Below are positions 1 to 8,963 of a stretch of DNA of 64,000 nt, piece by piece. The DNA comes from PXAP01 sp046483315. GTDB taxonomy: Bacteria > Bacteroidota > Bacteroidia > Bacteroidales > PUMT01. Every line of letters begins with the position of its first letter. The first letter of the stretch is position 1. Where the stretch lies: contig JAWODJ010000098.1 in assembly GCA_046483315.1 (NCBI GenBank), forward strand, positions 60,870-124,869, in the 5' to 3' direction. The translations under genes were made by a program, and so were the position numbers. The notes beneath the pieces are model-generated. The model worked only from the letters and a program-made list of their open reading frames with translations. It ran no database searches and was not told the DNA's origin.

Positions 1-713
1 ATCTAAAGAATTTTGATGTTCTGGAAACTTATATTGATGGAAATAAAGTTTTTGAAAAAGGGAATGTATTATTTAATCCGGTAAAGAAGGATTTTATTAA
101 AAGCTTCAGGACTTTACATTTGAATTCAGAAGAGATACAAATTTTTGCTGAGACTGATAAAATTAAAATAATTAAAGTAAAAGATGGAGAATTATATACC
201 GGTTCTGATATTATCAAGGCAACAGTCAAAGATAGATTTGTGGTGGCGGATGCCAGTCGGGATATTTGCAAAATAGTTGTTGTTAATAAATATGGAAATT
301 ACAAACCTTCTGTAGGGTTTGTTTCCGGATTCGGATTACGCAATGGGGCTATGGCAGGTTCAGTAGCCCATGATAGCCACAATATAGTTGCTGTTGGCGT
401 TGAAGATAAATATATTGTTGAGGCTGTTAACTCGGTTATTGATATGCAGGGAGGACTTGTGGCGGTTTCAGATTTCGGAAAAAAGTTTTTGCAGCTTGAA
501 ATAGCCGGTTTAATGACAAATAATGAAGGCGAGGAAGTGGCCAGATCATATAAATTACTTGACAAATATGTAAAAAAAATGGGTTCAGGGCTCAGTGCAC
601 CTTTTATGAGCTTGTCATTTATGGCATTACTTGTTATTCCTGAACTAAAAATCGGAGACAAAGGGTTGTTTGATGTAAATGAATTTTCATTTACACCACT
701 ATTTATAAAATGA
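1..713 (+). CDS. ade: Adenine deaminase, C-terminal part (5' end outside window)
   Basis: Adenine deaminase hydrolyses adenine to hypoxanthine and ammonia in purine salvage. Only the last ~236 codons are here; the reading frame is open from base 3, so the start codon lies before the window. The visible part is the C-terminal adenine-deaminase domain. Recognisable pieces are the glycine-rich GFVSGFGLRNGA stretch, the strongly conserved SVAHDSHNI motif (metal/substrate region), the MQGGLVAV turn, and the PFMSLSFMALLVIPELK tail near the end. The catalytic amidohydrolase barrel would be upstream and cannot be checked. uvrC follows after about 16 bases on the same strand, so the two are probably co-transcribed. 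A TTG inside the frame at 120 is not the real start, because homologous residues continue upstream of it. Confidence 0.93.
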   Translation, partial: LKNFDVLETYIDGNKVFEKGNVLFNPVKKDFIKSFRTLHLNSEEIQIFAETDKIKIIKVKDGELYTGSDIIKATVKDRFVVADASRDICKIVVVNKYGNYKPSVGFVSGFGLRNGAMAGSVAHDSHNIVAVGVEDKYIVEAVNSVIDMQGGLVAVSDFGKKFLQLEIAGLMTNNEGEEVARSYKLLDKYVKKMGSGLSAPFMSLSFMALLVIPELKIGDKGLFDVNEFSFTPLFIK

Positions 714-729
714 CTTTTTGATTATTTAT

Positions 730-2547
730 ATGAATGAATCATCAACAGAAAAATTGCGTAATTCGGTAAATGCATTACCAGCATTGCCAGGGGTTTATTT
801 ATTTCTTGACAGTGAAAACAGGATAATATATACCGGGAAAGCCAAAAACCTGAAAAAAAGGGTCAGTTCATATTTTTTCAAAAAGAAATTTGATAACAAT
901 AAGCTGAGAATACTTGTAAAACAAATCAGACAAATCGATCATATAGTTGTTGAGACCGAGTCTGATGCTCTTTTATTGGAAAATAACCTGATAAAGGAAT
1001 ATAAACCAAGGTATAACGTTTTACTGAAGGATGATAAATCTTTTCCCTACATCTGCATTAAGAATGAGCCTTTTCCAAGAGTTTTTACAACACGTAATCC
1101 TGTAAAAGACGGATCTTTGTATTACGGACCATATACTTCTGTTTATATGGTCAGGACAATTCTCGAGCTTTTAAGGCAATTATATCCTCTCAGAAATTGT
1201 AAATATCATCTTAGCGAAAAAAATATTAATTCCGGTAAATTCAAGGTTTGCCTGGAATATCATATAGGAAATTGTAAGGGCCCGTGTGTTGGAAAGCAAT
1301 CTATTGAAGAATATGATATTAACATAAACCATATAAAGAAAATTCTAAAAGGAAATATTAACGGAGTAAAGGCGTTTTTAAAAGAAAGAATGCAACTACA
1401 GGCAGGAAATCTTGCCTATGAGGAGGCTCAAAATACAAAAGAAAAGCTTGCAATACTCGAGAGATATCAAAGTAAATCAACAATAGTAAATCCCTTAATC
1501 AGCAATCTTGATGTTTATTCTTTTATTGATAAACCGCTTTTTGCAGTTGCTAATTATTTAAAGGTGGTCAATGGGGCAGTTATACAATCCCGTACAATAG
1601 AGATAAAAAAAGTATTATCAGAAAGTAAAAACGATTTATTAGCTCTTTGCATTACTGAAGTCAGGAGTAATGAAATTAACAATGCCTCCGAGATAGTTGT
1701 ACCTTTTATTCCTGATATAAATTTACAGGGAGTTAAATTTACAATTCCTGTACGGGGAGATAAAAAGCGGCTGCTTGATCTTTCTAATAGAAATGCACTC
1801 TATTATCTAAAGGAAAAAGAGAGGAAGATCACAGCCAAAAAAGCCGCAAATACTGCAAATCGTATTCTTGAAACAGCAATGAAGGATATGCGCCTAAAAA
1901 AAATACCCCGCTATATTGAATGTTTTGATAACTCGAATATTCAGGGGTATAATCCGGTTTCGGCATGTGTGGTTTTCAGAGACGGTAAACCCAGTAAGGG
2001 TGAATACCGGCATTATAATATTAAAAATGTTCAGGGGCCTGATGATTATGCTTCTATGAAGGAAGTTATTTATCGCCGGTACAGACGCTTGATTGATGAG
2101 GGCAGTTCCATACCACAATTAATTGTTGTTGACGGAGGGAAAGCTCAGTTAGGAGCTGCTGTTGATGCAATTACACCGTTGGGGATAGCGGAAGAAACTG
2201 GTATTGTGGCAATCGCTAAAAAACTCGAAGAAATCTATTTTCCTGGCGACCCTGTGCCGCTGTACCTGGATAAAAAATCTGAAACCCTCCGTTTAATTCA
2301 GCATTTGAGAAATGAAGCACATCGCTTCAGTCTAATGTTTCACAGGCAAAAACGTTCATCCGGCTTTGCGAATTCTATACTTGAGTCCGTTCCCGGGCTG
2401 GGAGCCAAAACAATAGAAAAACTATATAAAAACTTCAGGACATATGAATCTATTATGAATGCTGATTTTGGGGAACTCTCTTCTGTAATAGGAAAAACCA
2501 GGGCTAAATTGGTTATAGAATATTTTAAGGAATATAAAAAGACTTAA
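730..2547 (+). CDS. uvrC: Excinuclease ABC subunit C (UvrC)
   Basis: UvrC makes the two incisions flanking a DNA lesion during nucleotide excision repair, after loading by UvrAB. The protein of 605 residues is normal length. It starts with a GIY-YIG nuclease domain (about residues 15-95, with PGVYLF and YTGKAKNLKKRV). A UVR/UvrB-binding helix pair follows at about 200-240. The RNase-H-like endonuclease domain has the acidic residues in FDNSNIQG (near residue 398) and VVDGGKAQL (near 466). Tandem helix-hairpin-helix motifs (SVPGLGAKTIEKL) are at the C-terminus. The ATG at 730 is preferred to the upstream in-frame TTG at 718, because the extra residues would be non-homologous. It directly follows the deaminase gene. 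Confidence 0.96.
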   Translation: MNESSTEKLRNSVNALPALPGVYLFLDSENRIIYTGKAKNLKKRVSSYFFKKKFDNNKLRILVKQIRQIDHIVVETESDALLLENNLIKEYKPRYNVLLKDDKSFPYICIKNEPFPRVFTTRNPVKDGSLYYGPYTSVYMVRTILELLRQLYPLRNCKYHLSEKNINSGKFKVCLEYHIGNCKGPCVGKQSIEEYDININHIKKILKGNINGVKAFLKERMQLQAGNLAYEEAQNTKEKLAILERYQSKSTIVNPLISNLDVYSFIDKPLFAVANYLKVVNGAVIQSRTIEIKKVLSESKNDLLALCITEVRSNEINNASEIVVPFIPDINLQGVKFTIPVRGDKKRLLDLSNRNALYYLKEKERKITAKKAANTANRILETAMKDMRLKKIPRYIECFDNSNIQGYNPVSACVVFRDGKPSKGEYRHYNIKNVQGPDDYASMKEVIYRRYRRLIDEGSSIPQLIVVDGGKAQLGAAVDAITPLGIAEETGIVAIAKKLEEIYFPGDPVPLYLDKKSETLRLIQHLRNEAHRFSLMFHRQKRSSGFANSILESVPGLGAKTIEKLYKNFRTYESIMNADFGELSSVIGKTRAKLVIEYFKEYKKT

Positions 2548-2580
2548 GATAAATTGTGAAACTAATAATATATTGAAATG

Positions 2581-2602
2581 CAGATATATAAATCTGTTTA
2601 AT
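2581..2602. terminator. Weak hairpin between uvrC and the polyprenyl synthase gene
   Basis: A 5-bp inverted repeat (CAGAT/ATCTG, 6-base loop) followed by TTTAATTAAA lies in the 82-base gap between two convergent genes. It could act as a weak bidirectional terminator. The stem is AT-rich and short, so this is only suggestive. Confidence 0.22.
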
Positions 2603-2629
2603 TAAAAATATTATTTAAGTATAATAAAT

Positions 2630-3604
2630 TTACCGATCTCTCTCAGTTATATATTCGGCTAATTGCATAAGAGAGGTTTTAGCCTCATTATCAGGCATTT
2701 CAGCTAAATAATCTATCGCTTTCTGCTTGTGTTCCTCCATTTTTTCTAAGGCATATTCCAGTCCTTTCTTACGTAAAACAAAATCAATTACTTGTCCAAT
2801 TTTTCCGGAATTATTATTGTTACGTCTGATAAGATTTAGAATATGACGTTTTTCCCAAACTGAAGAATTTGTCAAAGCATGAATTAATGGAAGAGTTATT
2901 TTCTTTTCTTTTATATCATTGGCAATCGGTTTACCTATGAGTCCCTTTTTCTGGTAATCAAAAACATCATCTTTTATCTGGAAGGCAATTCCAATGTGCT
3001 CAGCATAACATTTTATTTTATCAATACTTGCTTTGTCGCTTTGCACAGAACTGGCACCTGACTCAACACAGGCTATCATTAGTGTAGCAGTTTTTTTCCG
3101 GATAATATCAAAGTATTCTTCTTCAGTAATATTGAGTTTCCGGGCTTTCTGGATCTGATATAATTCTCCTTCACTCATCTCTTTGACAGCATCTGAAACT
3201 ATTTCAAGCAGATGGTATTCCTTTTTATCAACAGCAAGCAGCAATCCTCTTGATAAGAGATAATCACCAACCAATACAGCAATTTTGGTTTTCCATATTG
3301 CATACAGGGAAAAAAAACCTCTTCTTTCATATGAATCGTCTACGACATCATCATGAATAAGAGTTGCAGTATGCAGTAATTCTATCAGTGCTGCTGCTGT
3401 AAAGGTTGATTGATTAGGTTTTCCCAAAATCCTTGCTGCGAGAAAAACAAGAACAGGTCTGAGCTGCTTTCCCTTCCTTCTTAAAATATAATTTGTAATG
3501 TGATTTAGTAGAGGAACTTTTGTTTTAATTGAGGATTTGAAAAATGCCTCAAATTCCTTCATTTCGTTTTGTATGGGATGTTTTATTTTGTCAAGGCTGA
3601 TCAT
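2630..3604 (-). CDS. Polyprenyl diphosphate synthase (octaprenyl/heptaprenyl type)
   Basis: A trans-isoprenyl diphosphate synthase that adds isopentenyl diphosphate units to an allylic diphosphate, most likely making the side chain of menaquinone. The 324 residues match the IspB/HepT-type long-chain enzymes. Both aspartate-rich Mg-binding motifs are intact: HDDVVDD at residues 84-90 and KDDVFDY at 211-217. The GKQLRP substrate-binding motif is near residue 45. No long hydrophobic segment is present, so it should be cytosolic. Product chain length cannot be read with certainty from the sequence. It converges with uvrC and has about 330 bases of non-coding DNA upstream. Confidence 0.9.
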   Translation of the reverse strand: MISLDKIKHPIQNEMKEFEAFFKSSIKTKVPLLNHITNYILRRKGKQLRPVLVFLAARILGKPNQSTFTAAALIELLHTATLIHDDVVDDSYERRGFFSLYAIWKTKIAVLVGDYLLSRGLLLAVDKKEYHLLEIVSDAVKEMSEGELYQIQKARKLNITEEEYFDIIRKKTATLMIACVESGASSVQSDKASIDKIKCYAEHIGIAFQIKDDVFDYQKKGLIGKPIANDIKEKKITLPLIHALTNSSVWEKRHILNLIRRNNNNSGKIGQVIDFVLRKKGLEYALEKMEEHKQKAIDYLAEMPDNEAKTSLMQLAEYITERDR

Positions 3605-3757
3605 AGAAAAGCATTTGCTGTAAAAATACTAATTAAATAGAGATTTATCGACAAGGAACACTATCCATTAAAAACTTGATTATGATTTACTTGTTAAGTT
3701 TAGCAAATAGTTATATAGTTAGTTAGGCTGGATTTATGCAGAGGGCACGGATTGTTC

Positions 3758-3769
3758 TGACAATTGTCA
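3758..3769. promoter_or_regulatory. Perfect 12-base palindrome, possible operator
   Basis: TGACAATTGTCA is a perfect dyad lying 24 bases upstream of a candidate -7 element in the region before the ArsR-type gene. ArsR proteins bind dyads near their own promoters, so this is a reasonable autoregulatory operator. No experimental or comparative support can be drawn from one sequence. Confidence 0.3.
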
Positions 3770-3772
3770 TGT

Positions 3773-3800
3773 TTTGACGGATTAAGTATTTATATATTTG
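3773..3800 (+). promoter_or_regulatory. Candidate Bacteroidota promoter (TTTG / TATATTTG)
   Basis: TATATTTG at 3793-3800 fits the Bacteroidota -7 consensus TAnnTTTG. A TTTG at 3773-3776 could be the -33 element, with a rather short 16-base spacer. It points toward the ArsR-type gene, leaving a leader of roughly 130 bases. Confidence 0.3.
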
Positions 3801-3935
3801 TATAGTAGGAGATTTCTTTAGGTTCAGTGACAAGTATTTTTTGCTTTAGGAGATTTACAGAACGACCAGTTTTTTTCAAATTACCTGTTAGACATAATTA
3901 ATTGAATATTAAATTGATTAACCTAATTTGTACGT

Positions 3936-4232
3936 ATGAAATTAAGTGAATTAAATGTTGATCAACTTGATAAAGCTGCTAATATGCTTAAGGCTATTGC
4001 CCATCCAATGCGTATGGCTATTATCGGGTTTCTTGAGGGAGGGAAGAAATTAACTGTTACTCAGATTCATGAGTTACTTCAGATTGAACAGTCTACCACT
4101 TCGCATCATCTCGGCATACTTAAAGATAAAGGGGTCCTTTCTTCAAAGCGGGAGGGGAAAAATACGTACTATTTCCTTAAGTATCAAAACCTTACTGAAA
4201 TTATTGATTGCCTGAACAAGTGTTGCGATTGA
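3936..4232 (+). CDS. ArsR-family winged-helix regulator
   Basis: A 98-residue DNA-binding protein made almost entirely of one winged helix-turn-helix domain. It begins with a helix containing AIAHPMRMAIIGFL, typical of ArsR/SmtB members. The recognition helix region is IEQSTTSHHLGILKDKG and the wing is REGKNTYYFL. The classical metal-sensing ELCVCD motif in helix 3 is absent (EQSTTSHH instead). A cysteine pair (CLNKCCD) sits at the extreme C-terminus and could sense metal or redox state, but this is inference. No metal-efflux or arsenate gene is adjacent, so its target is unknown; the palindrome upstream suggests autoregulation. It converges closely with the S41 protease gene. Confidence 0.85.
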   Translation: MKLSELNVDQLDKAANMLKAIAHPMRMAIIGFLEGGKKLTVTQIHELLQIEQSTTSHHLGILKDKGVLSSKREGKNTYYFLKYQNLTEIIDCLNKCCD

Positions 4233-4238
4233 GCTTAA

Positions 4239-5912
4239 TTAAATATCTGTTCCATTTAGAATTGCATTGTAAATATCTTTTTCATTCAATATCTCAATAG
4301 CTTTTTCAACATAACGGTCTCCATCCAGTGAAGCCTGTATACGACCCTTCTGGTAGTAATATCTGCTTATAATTTCTTCTCTCAGCAAACTCTTTATTTC
4401 ATCACTGAATGTATCAAGATCCTTCTGTTTATCGTGAGCGATCGTTTTTTCCAGTTCTTCAATAATATCCCGCGACATGTCATAATATTTTTCCTGCTTT
4501 GCAATCGATATAAATTGTCTGAGTGTAGTTTCCGTCTGTGTTTGATAGTCAAAATCTTTATCTTCCAGAAAGGCAATGAATTTCCGGTATTCATTCTCAC
4601 TGATTTTAAAATCTGAAACAGGAGGTAATTCAGGATTTTCATTTACATATAAGGTAGCGTAATTAAAAATCAGGTTCCGTGTATATAAATTTATAACCAG
4701 TGGAGCGGGTTTTTCTTCAGTTATTTCAATATCCGGCATAATACCTCCACCATCATATATCCTGCGTCCGTTTTTTGTCCGGAATACATTGATGAGAGAA
4801 TCAGGAATTGTGGTAACGTTTCCATTCTCTGAAAAGTCCATCGACTGGATACTTCTTCCGCTTGGCGTATAATATTTTGCGGTGGTTATTTTTAACTGGG
4901 CATCATAGCTGAGCTGCCGGGTTGTTTGTATCAGTCCTTTCCCAAAGGTGCGCTGGCCGATAAGTACTCCCCTGTCAAGATCCTGTATGGCTCCGGCAAC
5001 TATTTCTGCGGCAGATGCAGAACTTCTTCCAACCAGTATAACAACTGGAATATCAGGATCAAAAGCATTATTACTTGCTTTGTAGGAATGATCCCATTGT
5101 TTAACTTTTCCCCTGGTGCTGACTATTTCCTGTCCTTTATTAACAAATAAATTTGTAACATTGACTGCCTCTCTGAGCAATCCCCCGGGATTACCCCTGA
5201 CATCAAGAATTACTGAGGTAACATTATAATTGTTTTTCAGATCTTTAAGGGCGTCACGCACCTCTTTATGAGCATTTTCTGTGAATCCGTTGAACTGGAT
5301 ATATCCAATCTCCTCGGTTACCGTTCCGTACCATGCTACATTGTCAATCTTAATTTCTTCCCTTGTAATAAGTTTTTTTAAAGGTTCAGCTTCACCCTCC
5401 CGTTGAAGAGTCAGTTCAATGGCGGTATTTGGCAGTCCTTTAAGCAATTCGCTTACTTCATTAACAACCAAGCCTTTTGTTGATTTCCCGTCAATATCGG
5501 TAATTATATCTCCTGCACGAAGGCCTGCCTTCTGTGCCGGGAAATTTTCATAAGGCTCGATTATCATCACGTAATCACCGATCTGACGTATAAGGGCACC
5601 TATTCCGCCATAGCGACCGGTAGTCATGGCTGCAAAATTTTCCTTCTCAGATTCAGGTATATAGGTAGTATAGGGATCAAGCCGCTCAAGTACTCCCCTG
5701 ATACCGTTTTCTATAAGTTTATCCGGTTGTGTGTCATTTATGTAAAATAAGCTGATTTCCCTGATCATTGAGAAAAAAATATCCATATTCCTTGTAAGGA
5801 GGAAATCACGATTGTTTGAATTATTCGCAAAACCATAGGAAAGCATTATTAAACCTGTCATAACAAGTATAATTATGCTGTTTTTCCTTATTCTTATGAT
5901 CAATTTATTCAT
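4239..5912 (-). CDS. S41-family C-terminal processing protease (CtpA-like)
   Basis: A periplasmic serine protease of the tail-specific/C-terminal-processing family. An N-terminal hydrophobic segment (about residues 12-28) acts as signal or anchor. A PDZ domain follows (about 95-180; GGIGALIRQ, AGLRAGDII). The S41 catalytic core has the serine in GRSSASAAEI (near residue 296) and the lysine in GKGLIQ about 28 residues later, the expected Ser-Lys dyad spacing. The C-terminal ~150 residues are charged and helical. At 557 residues it matches the Bacteroidota CtpA group. A plausible -7 element lies upstream (6015-6022). Specific substrates are not evident. Confidence 0.92.
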   Translation of the reverse strand: MNKLIIRIRKNSIIILVMTGLIMLSYGFANNSNNRDFLLTRNMDIFFSMIREISLFYINDTQPDKLIENGIRGVLERLDPYTTYIPESEKENFAAMTTGRYGGIGALIRQIGDYVMIIEPYENFPAQKAGLRAGDIITDIDGKSTKGLVVNEVSELLKGLPNTAIELTLQREGEAEPLKKLITREEIKIDNVAWYGTVTEEIGYIQFNGFTENAHKEVRDALKDLKNNYNVTSVILDVRGNPGGLLREAVNVTNLFVNKGQEIVSTRGKVKQWDHSYKASNNAFDPDIPVVILVGRSSASAAEIVAGAIQDLDRGVLIGQRTFGKGLIQTTRQLSYDAQLKITTAKYYTPSGRSIQSMDFSENGNVTTIPDSLINVFRTKNGRRIYDGGGIMPDIEITEEKPAPLVINLYTRNLIFNYATLYVNENPELPPVSDFKISENEYRKFIAFLEDKDFDYQTQTETTLRQFISIAKQEKYYDMSRDIIEELEKTIAHDKQKDLDTFSDEIKSLLREEIISRYYYQKGRIQASLDGDRYVEKAIEILNEKDIYNAILNGTDI

Positions 5913-6014
5913 TTTATGTATTGTTTTTTCCTTTTTATTTACAAAAAAGGCAATGTATTGAGACTTATTTCAGGTTTTGTATGCATTGATAATATTGCAA
6001 TTGTCAAAACAGTG

Positions 6015-6022
6015 CAAAATTA
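6015..6022 (-). promoter_or_regulatory. Candidate -7 element for the S41 protease gene
   Basis: Read on the minus strand this is TAATTTTG, a match to TAnnTTTG, about 100 bases before the start codon. A TTGGCG about 15 bases further upstream may serve as the -33 element. Confidence 0.35.
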
Positions 6023-6041
6023 ATAATATTTCGCCAACGTT

Positions 6042-6902
6042 TTAACTCGTTTCTTTATTATAAAGCCGGTTTAGCGCCAGAATTCCCAGAATAAGGAGAA
6101 GAGAACTCACCAGTGATCCTTCAAGACCAAAATTTCCACCACTGATAAATTCTGCACCTTCAGTTTGAAGCTGTATAAATCCTGTAGTTTCAATGCCGCT
6201 AACCGGGAAACCAAACACAGGTCCCTGAAAAAAATTCCAGCTGAAATGCAGGCTTAAGGCAAACCATATGGTTTTTGTATGAATATAGACTATACCAAGC
6301 AATATTCCTGCCAGAACGAGATTAGTGAATCCAATAACCGACAATCCAGTATTAAAAATATGAAAGAGAGCAAAAAGCAGTGCGGATATAAACAAAGCGG
6401 TATATGGGTTTAGGGAATCCATAAGGTTGTTCAGAATATAACCCCGGAATGACAATTCTTCAATCCAGGAAACCATGACGAACAATATGACATTTAAAAA
6501 AAGGAAGTAAGGGTCAAAATTTACCTGTTGAATAGAAAGGTGACCTGAAAAATAAAGAATTGAAAAACCAAGGGAAATAATAACAAAGCCTGTTATTAAT
6601 CCGAGAAAAAGATGTTTTTTCACATGGAACAATTGAAAGCCCAGGGTCACAGGTTTTTTACCGTCAATATATTTTCTGAATAAAAATGTCATAAGTGTTA
6701 CACCTGCGAGTGTGGTTGCCTGATAAAGGATAAGAAAAGATATGTTATTTCTGCCTGCCGGCAGAAATTCTGAAAGAGGCTCATCATGAATATAAGAGAT
6801 TAAAATAAATGCAGGAATTCCGAAAAGAATAAAAGTAAAAATCAGAGCTGTTAAATAGATGATCACCCTCATCCAGCCATGGTTTATTTTAGGGTAACTC
6901 AT
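6042..6902 (-). CDS. CPBP-family intramembrane glutamic endopeptidase
   Basis: A polytopic membrane protein of the CAAX-protease/bacteriocin-processing (CPBP, Abi) family. The three signature motifs are present: EELSFRGYI (catalytic glutamate pair plus arginine), FALFHIFN, and HFSWNFFQG. About eight hydrophobic segments span the chain. The frame is open to an ATG at 6992, but the first 30 extra residues are not membrane-like. The ATG at 6902 (MSYPKINHG, followed directly by a hydrophobic helix) is therefore preferred. In bacteria such proteins process peptides or prenylated substrates, or confer bacteriocin self-immunity. Nothing nearby identifies the substrate. Confidence 0.85.
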   Translation of the reverse strand: MSYPKINHGWMRVIIYLTALIFTFILFGIPAFILISYIHDEPLSEFLPAGRNNISFLILYQATTLAGVTLMTFLFRKYIDGKKPVTLGFQLFHVKKHLFLGLITGFVIISLGFSILYFSGHLSIQQVNFDPYFLFLNVILFVMVSWIEELSFRGYILNNLMDSLNPYTALFISALLFALFHIFNTGLSVIGFTNLVLAGILLGIVYIHTKTIWFALSLHFSWNFFQGPVFGFPVSGIETTGFIQLQTEGAEFISGGNFGLEGSLVSSLLLILGILALNRLYNKETS

Positions 6903-7167
6903 AAAAGATATATTGCGGTTATTATAATTAATAATGCGGCAAAGTATGTGGATAATGAAATTTAGAAGGGCGTGAATACTTCCGGCTTTCAAAGATAGAA
7001 TAAAATATTTTCAGTTTTATACATGACAGTCAAGAGCAAAACATGTTTAAAGTTTATTGGTCTGAATAACAAACTCAATAAACATGATATGAGCAGTTTA
7101 ATTATAATTTTAATATTTTTATTGCGTTGTAAAGATGATGTAAGAAAACTTTTTCAGGATTAAAATA

Positions 7168-8277
7168 ATGAAAAAAAAATTTATGTTTCTGTCCCGGTCA
7201 GGCAGGAGAGCTTTCTGCCGTAAGCTGATATCATTGTTATTTACCGGAATTTTTCCGATACCGGTTTTGGAGGCATGTTTTTCTGATTTATCTTCACGAA
7301 GAAAAAAAATATCATCTGTTAATATGTCATTCAGTACCAAAAGGAACCGCAATGATTTTGAGCCTGGATATTTAAAATTACATCGTACCGGGGAACTTCG
7401 TGCGAGAGCAAAAGTTTTATGGGATATGATGAGTACCTGTAAATTGTGTCCACGTGAGTGTGAAAATGACCGGCTCAGGGGTCAGAAGGGGGATTACTGT
7501 AATTCCACTTCACAATTGCAGGTGGCTTCATTCAATCCTCATTTTGGTGAAGAAAAGCCACTTGTAGGAAGTAACGGGTCGGGAACAGTTTTTTTTACAC
7601 ATTGCGGAATGCTGTGCGTGTTTTGTATTAACTGGGAGATCAGTCAGGGAGGTATCGGCCGGAATTTTTCAGTAAATCAGTTGAGTGAAGTTATGCTGCA
7701 ACTGCAAAGAAGAGGATGTCATAATATAAATGTTGTTACTCCCACTCATTATTCTCCTCATATACTGTTTGCACTGGATGATGCTGCTTCCCGCGGACTG
7801 ACTTTGCCAGTTGCATACAATACAAGTGGATGGGAACGACTTGAAATACTTAATCTGCTTGATGGAATTATTGACATATACCTGGCAGACTTCAAATATT
7901 TTGATTCTGAAATGGCTGATAAATATTCCCCGGGGGCTGCAAGTTATCCGGAGATAACAAAAAAAGCACTTGTTGAAATGAACCGGCAGGTGGGAGTAGC
8001 CGATCCTGATGCAAATCAGGGAATTCTTCAGAGAGGGCTCATAATACGGCATCTTGTTATGCCTAACAATGTTGGCGGTACACATGAAATGATGAAATGG
8101 ATATCAGAAAATCTTCCCACAGACACATATGTGAATCTTATGTCTCAGTACAGGCCAATGTTCAATGCTCATGAATATCCCCTTATCTCACGGAGCCTTA
8201 ATGTCGGAGAATACAGGGCTGCCGTGAGGTCTGCAAGGCAGGCAGGACTTACCGGTCTGGATGTCCAGGGTATATAA
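7168..8277 (+). CDS. PflA-like radical SAM protein (COG1313 type) with Tat-like N-terminus
   Basis: A radical S-adenosylmethionine enzyme related to pyruvate-formate-lyase activating proteins. The [4Fe-4S] cluster motif CxxxCxxC is CGMLCVFC near residue 146. An additional N-terminal cysteine cluster (CKLCPRECEND...CN, about residues 91-112) is typical of this subgroup. The first ~40 residues are unusual: basic, with SGRRAFCRK followed by a hydrophobic stretch ending PVLEAC, resembling a twin-arginine signal with a poor lipobox. The role of the family is not settled; it probably activates a glycyl-radical or modifies a protein. The gene stands alone on its strand. If exported, it would be folded and loaded with its cluster in the cytoplasm first, which suits the Tat route. 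Confidence 0.82.
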   Translation: MKKKFMFLSRSGRRAFCRKLISLLFTGIFPIPVLEACFSDLSSRRKKISSVNMSFSTKRNRNDFEPGYLKLHRTGELRARAKVLWDMMSTCKLCPRECENDRLRGQKGDYCNSTSQLQVASFNPHFGEEKPLVGSNGSGTVFFTHCGMLCVFCINWEISQGGIGRNFSVNQLSEVMLQLQRRGCHNINVVTPTHYSPHILFALDDAASRGLTLPVAYNTSGWERLEILNLLDGIIDIYLADFKYFDSEMADKYSPGAASYPEITKKALVEMNRQVGVADPDANQGILQRGLIIRHLVMPNNVGGTHEMMKWISENLPTDTYVNLMSQYRPMFNAHEYPLISRSLNVGEYRAAVRSARQAGLTGLDVQGI

Positions 8278-8470
8278 GATACCTGCATTTAAGGCTGACA
8301 AAAGTATAGTTCTTAACTTCTCCCAAAGTAAGGCATCAACTAACTATTCTGTGAGGGATCAGAGCCTTTCGTAAATATATTTTTGTCGGTTTTTAAGGTG
8401 TTACAATTCTATTATAATCCGATTTATTTATGTAATTTGCAAGCTTGTATAGATTATTAACAATCTGCTG

Positions 8471-8926
8471 ATGATATATATCAGAAAGGCCGTACCTGTC
8501 GAGAACAAATTAATTGCCGGTTTTCAGGTAAAAATGGCCAAAGAGACTGAAAACATAAATCTTGATCTGACTTTAGTTGAAAAAGGGGTCAATGCCGTTT
8601 TTAAAGATCAGTCAAAGGGGTGTTATTATGTTGCTGAAGTTGACGGAAAAATCGCAGGATCACTTTTGATTACTTATGAATGGAGTGACTGGAGGAATGG
8701 TTGTGTATTATGGATACAGTCAGTTTATGTTTTGTCCGAATACAGAAATAGAGGAGTATTCAAACATCTGTACCTGCATATTCAAAAGATGGTTGAAGAT
8801 GATTCCGGCCTCCTTGGGATACGTTTATATGTAGATAAAGGAAATTATAAGGCAATGCAGGTTTACAATCGCCTGGGTATGAATGGTGAGCATTACCGGT
8901 TATTTGAATGGACAGATCATCAGTAA
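8471..8926 (+). CDS. GNAT-family N-acetyltransferase
   Basis: A 151-residue acetyltransferase with the GNAT fold. The acetyl-CoA-binding motif A is visible as LWIQSVYVLSEYRNRGVFKHL (about residues 78-99; the R/Q-x-x-G-x-[GA] signature appears as YRNRGV, with valine in the last place). It is followed by the LRLYV-type strand and the YNRLGMNGEH motif B near the C-terminus. The acceptor (protein, amino acid, polyamine or antibiotic) cannot be predicted. The next gene's open frame overlaps its end, but the more likely start of that gene lies 38 bases downstream. Confidence 0.85.
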   Translation: MIYIRKAVPVENKLIAGFQVKMAKETENINLDLTLVEKGVNAVFKDQSKGCYYVAEVDGKIAGSLLITYEWSDWRNGCVLWIQSVYVLSEYRNRGVFKHLYLHIQKMVEDDSGLLGIRLYVDKGNYKAMQVYNRLGMNGEHYRLFEWTDHQ

Positions 8927-8963
8927 ATACCTTTATCTGCTTTTGATTTTTTTCTCCGGGTCT

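Larger units (their letters stand above)
3605..3935. other. Intergenic region between divergent synthase and ArsR genes
   Basis: There is no ORF of note in these ~330 bases; stop codons are dense in all frames. The stretch holds a perfect 12-base palindrome (TGACAATTGTCA, 3758-3769) and a TAnnTTTG match (3793-3800), both listed separately. Both divergent genes could be controlled from here. Confidence 0.6.
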
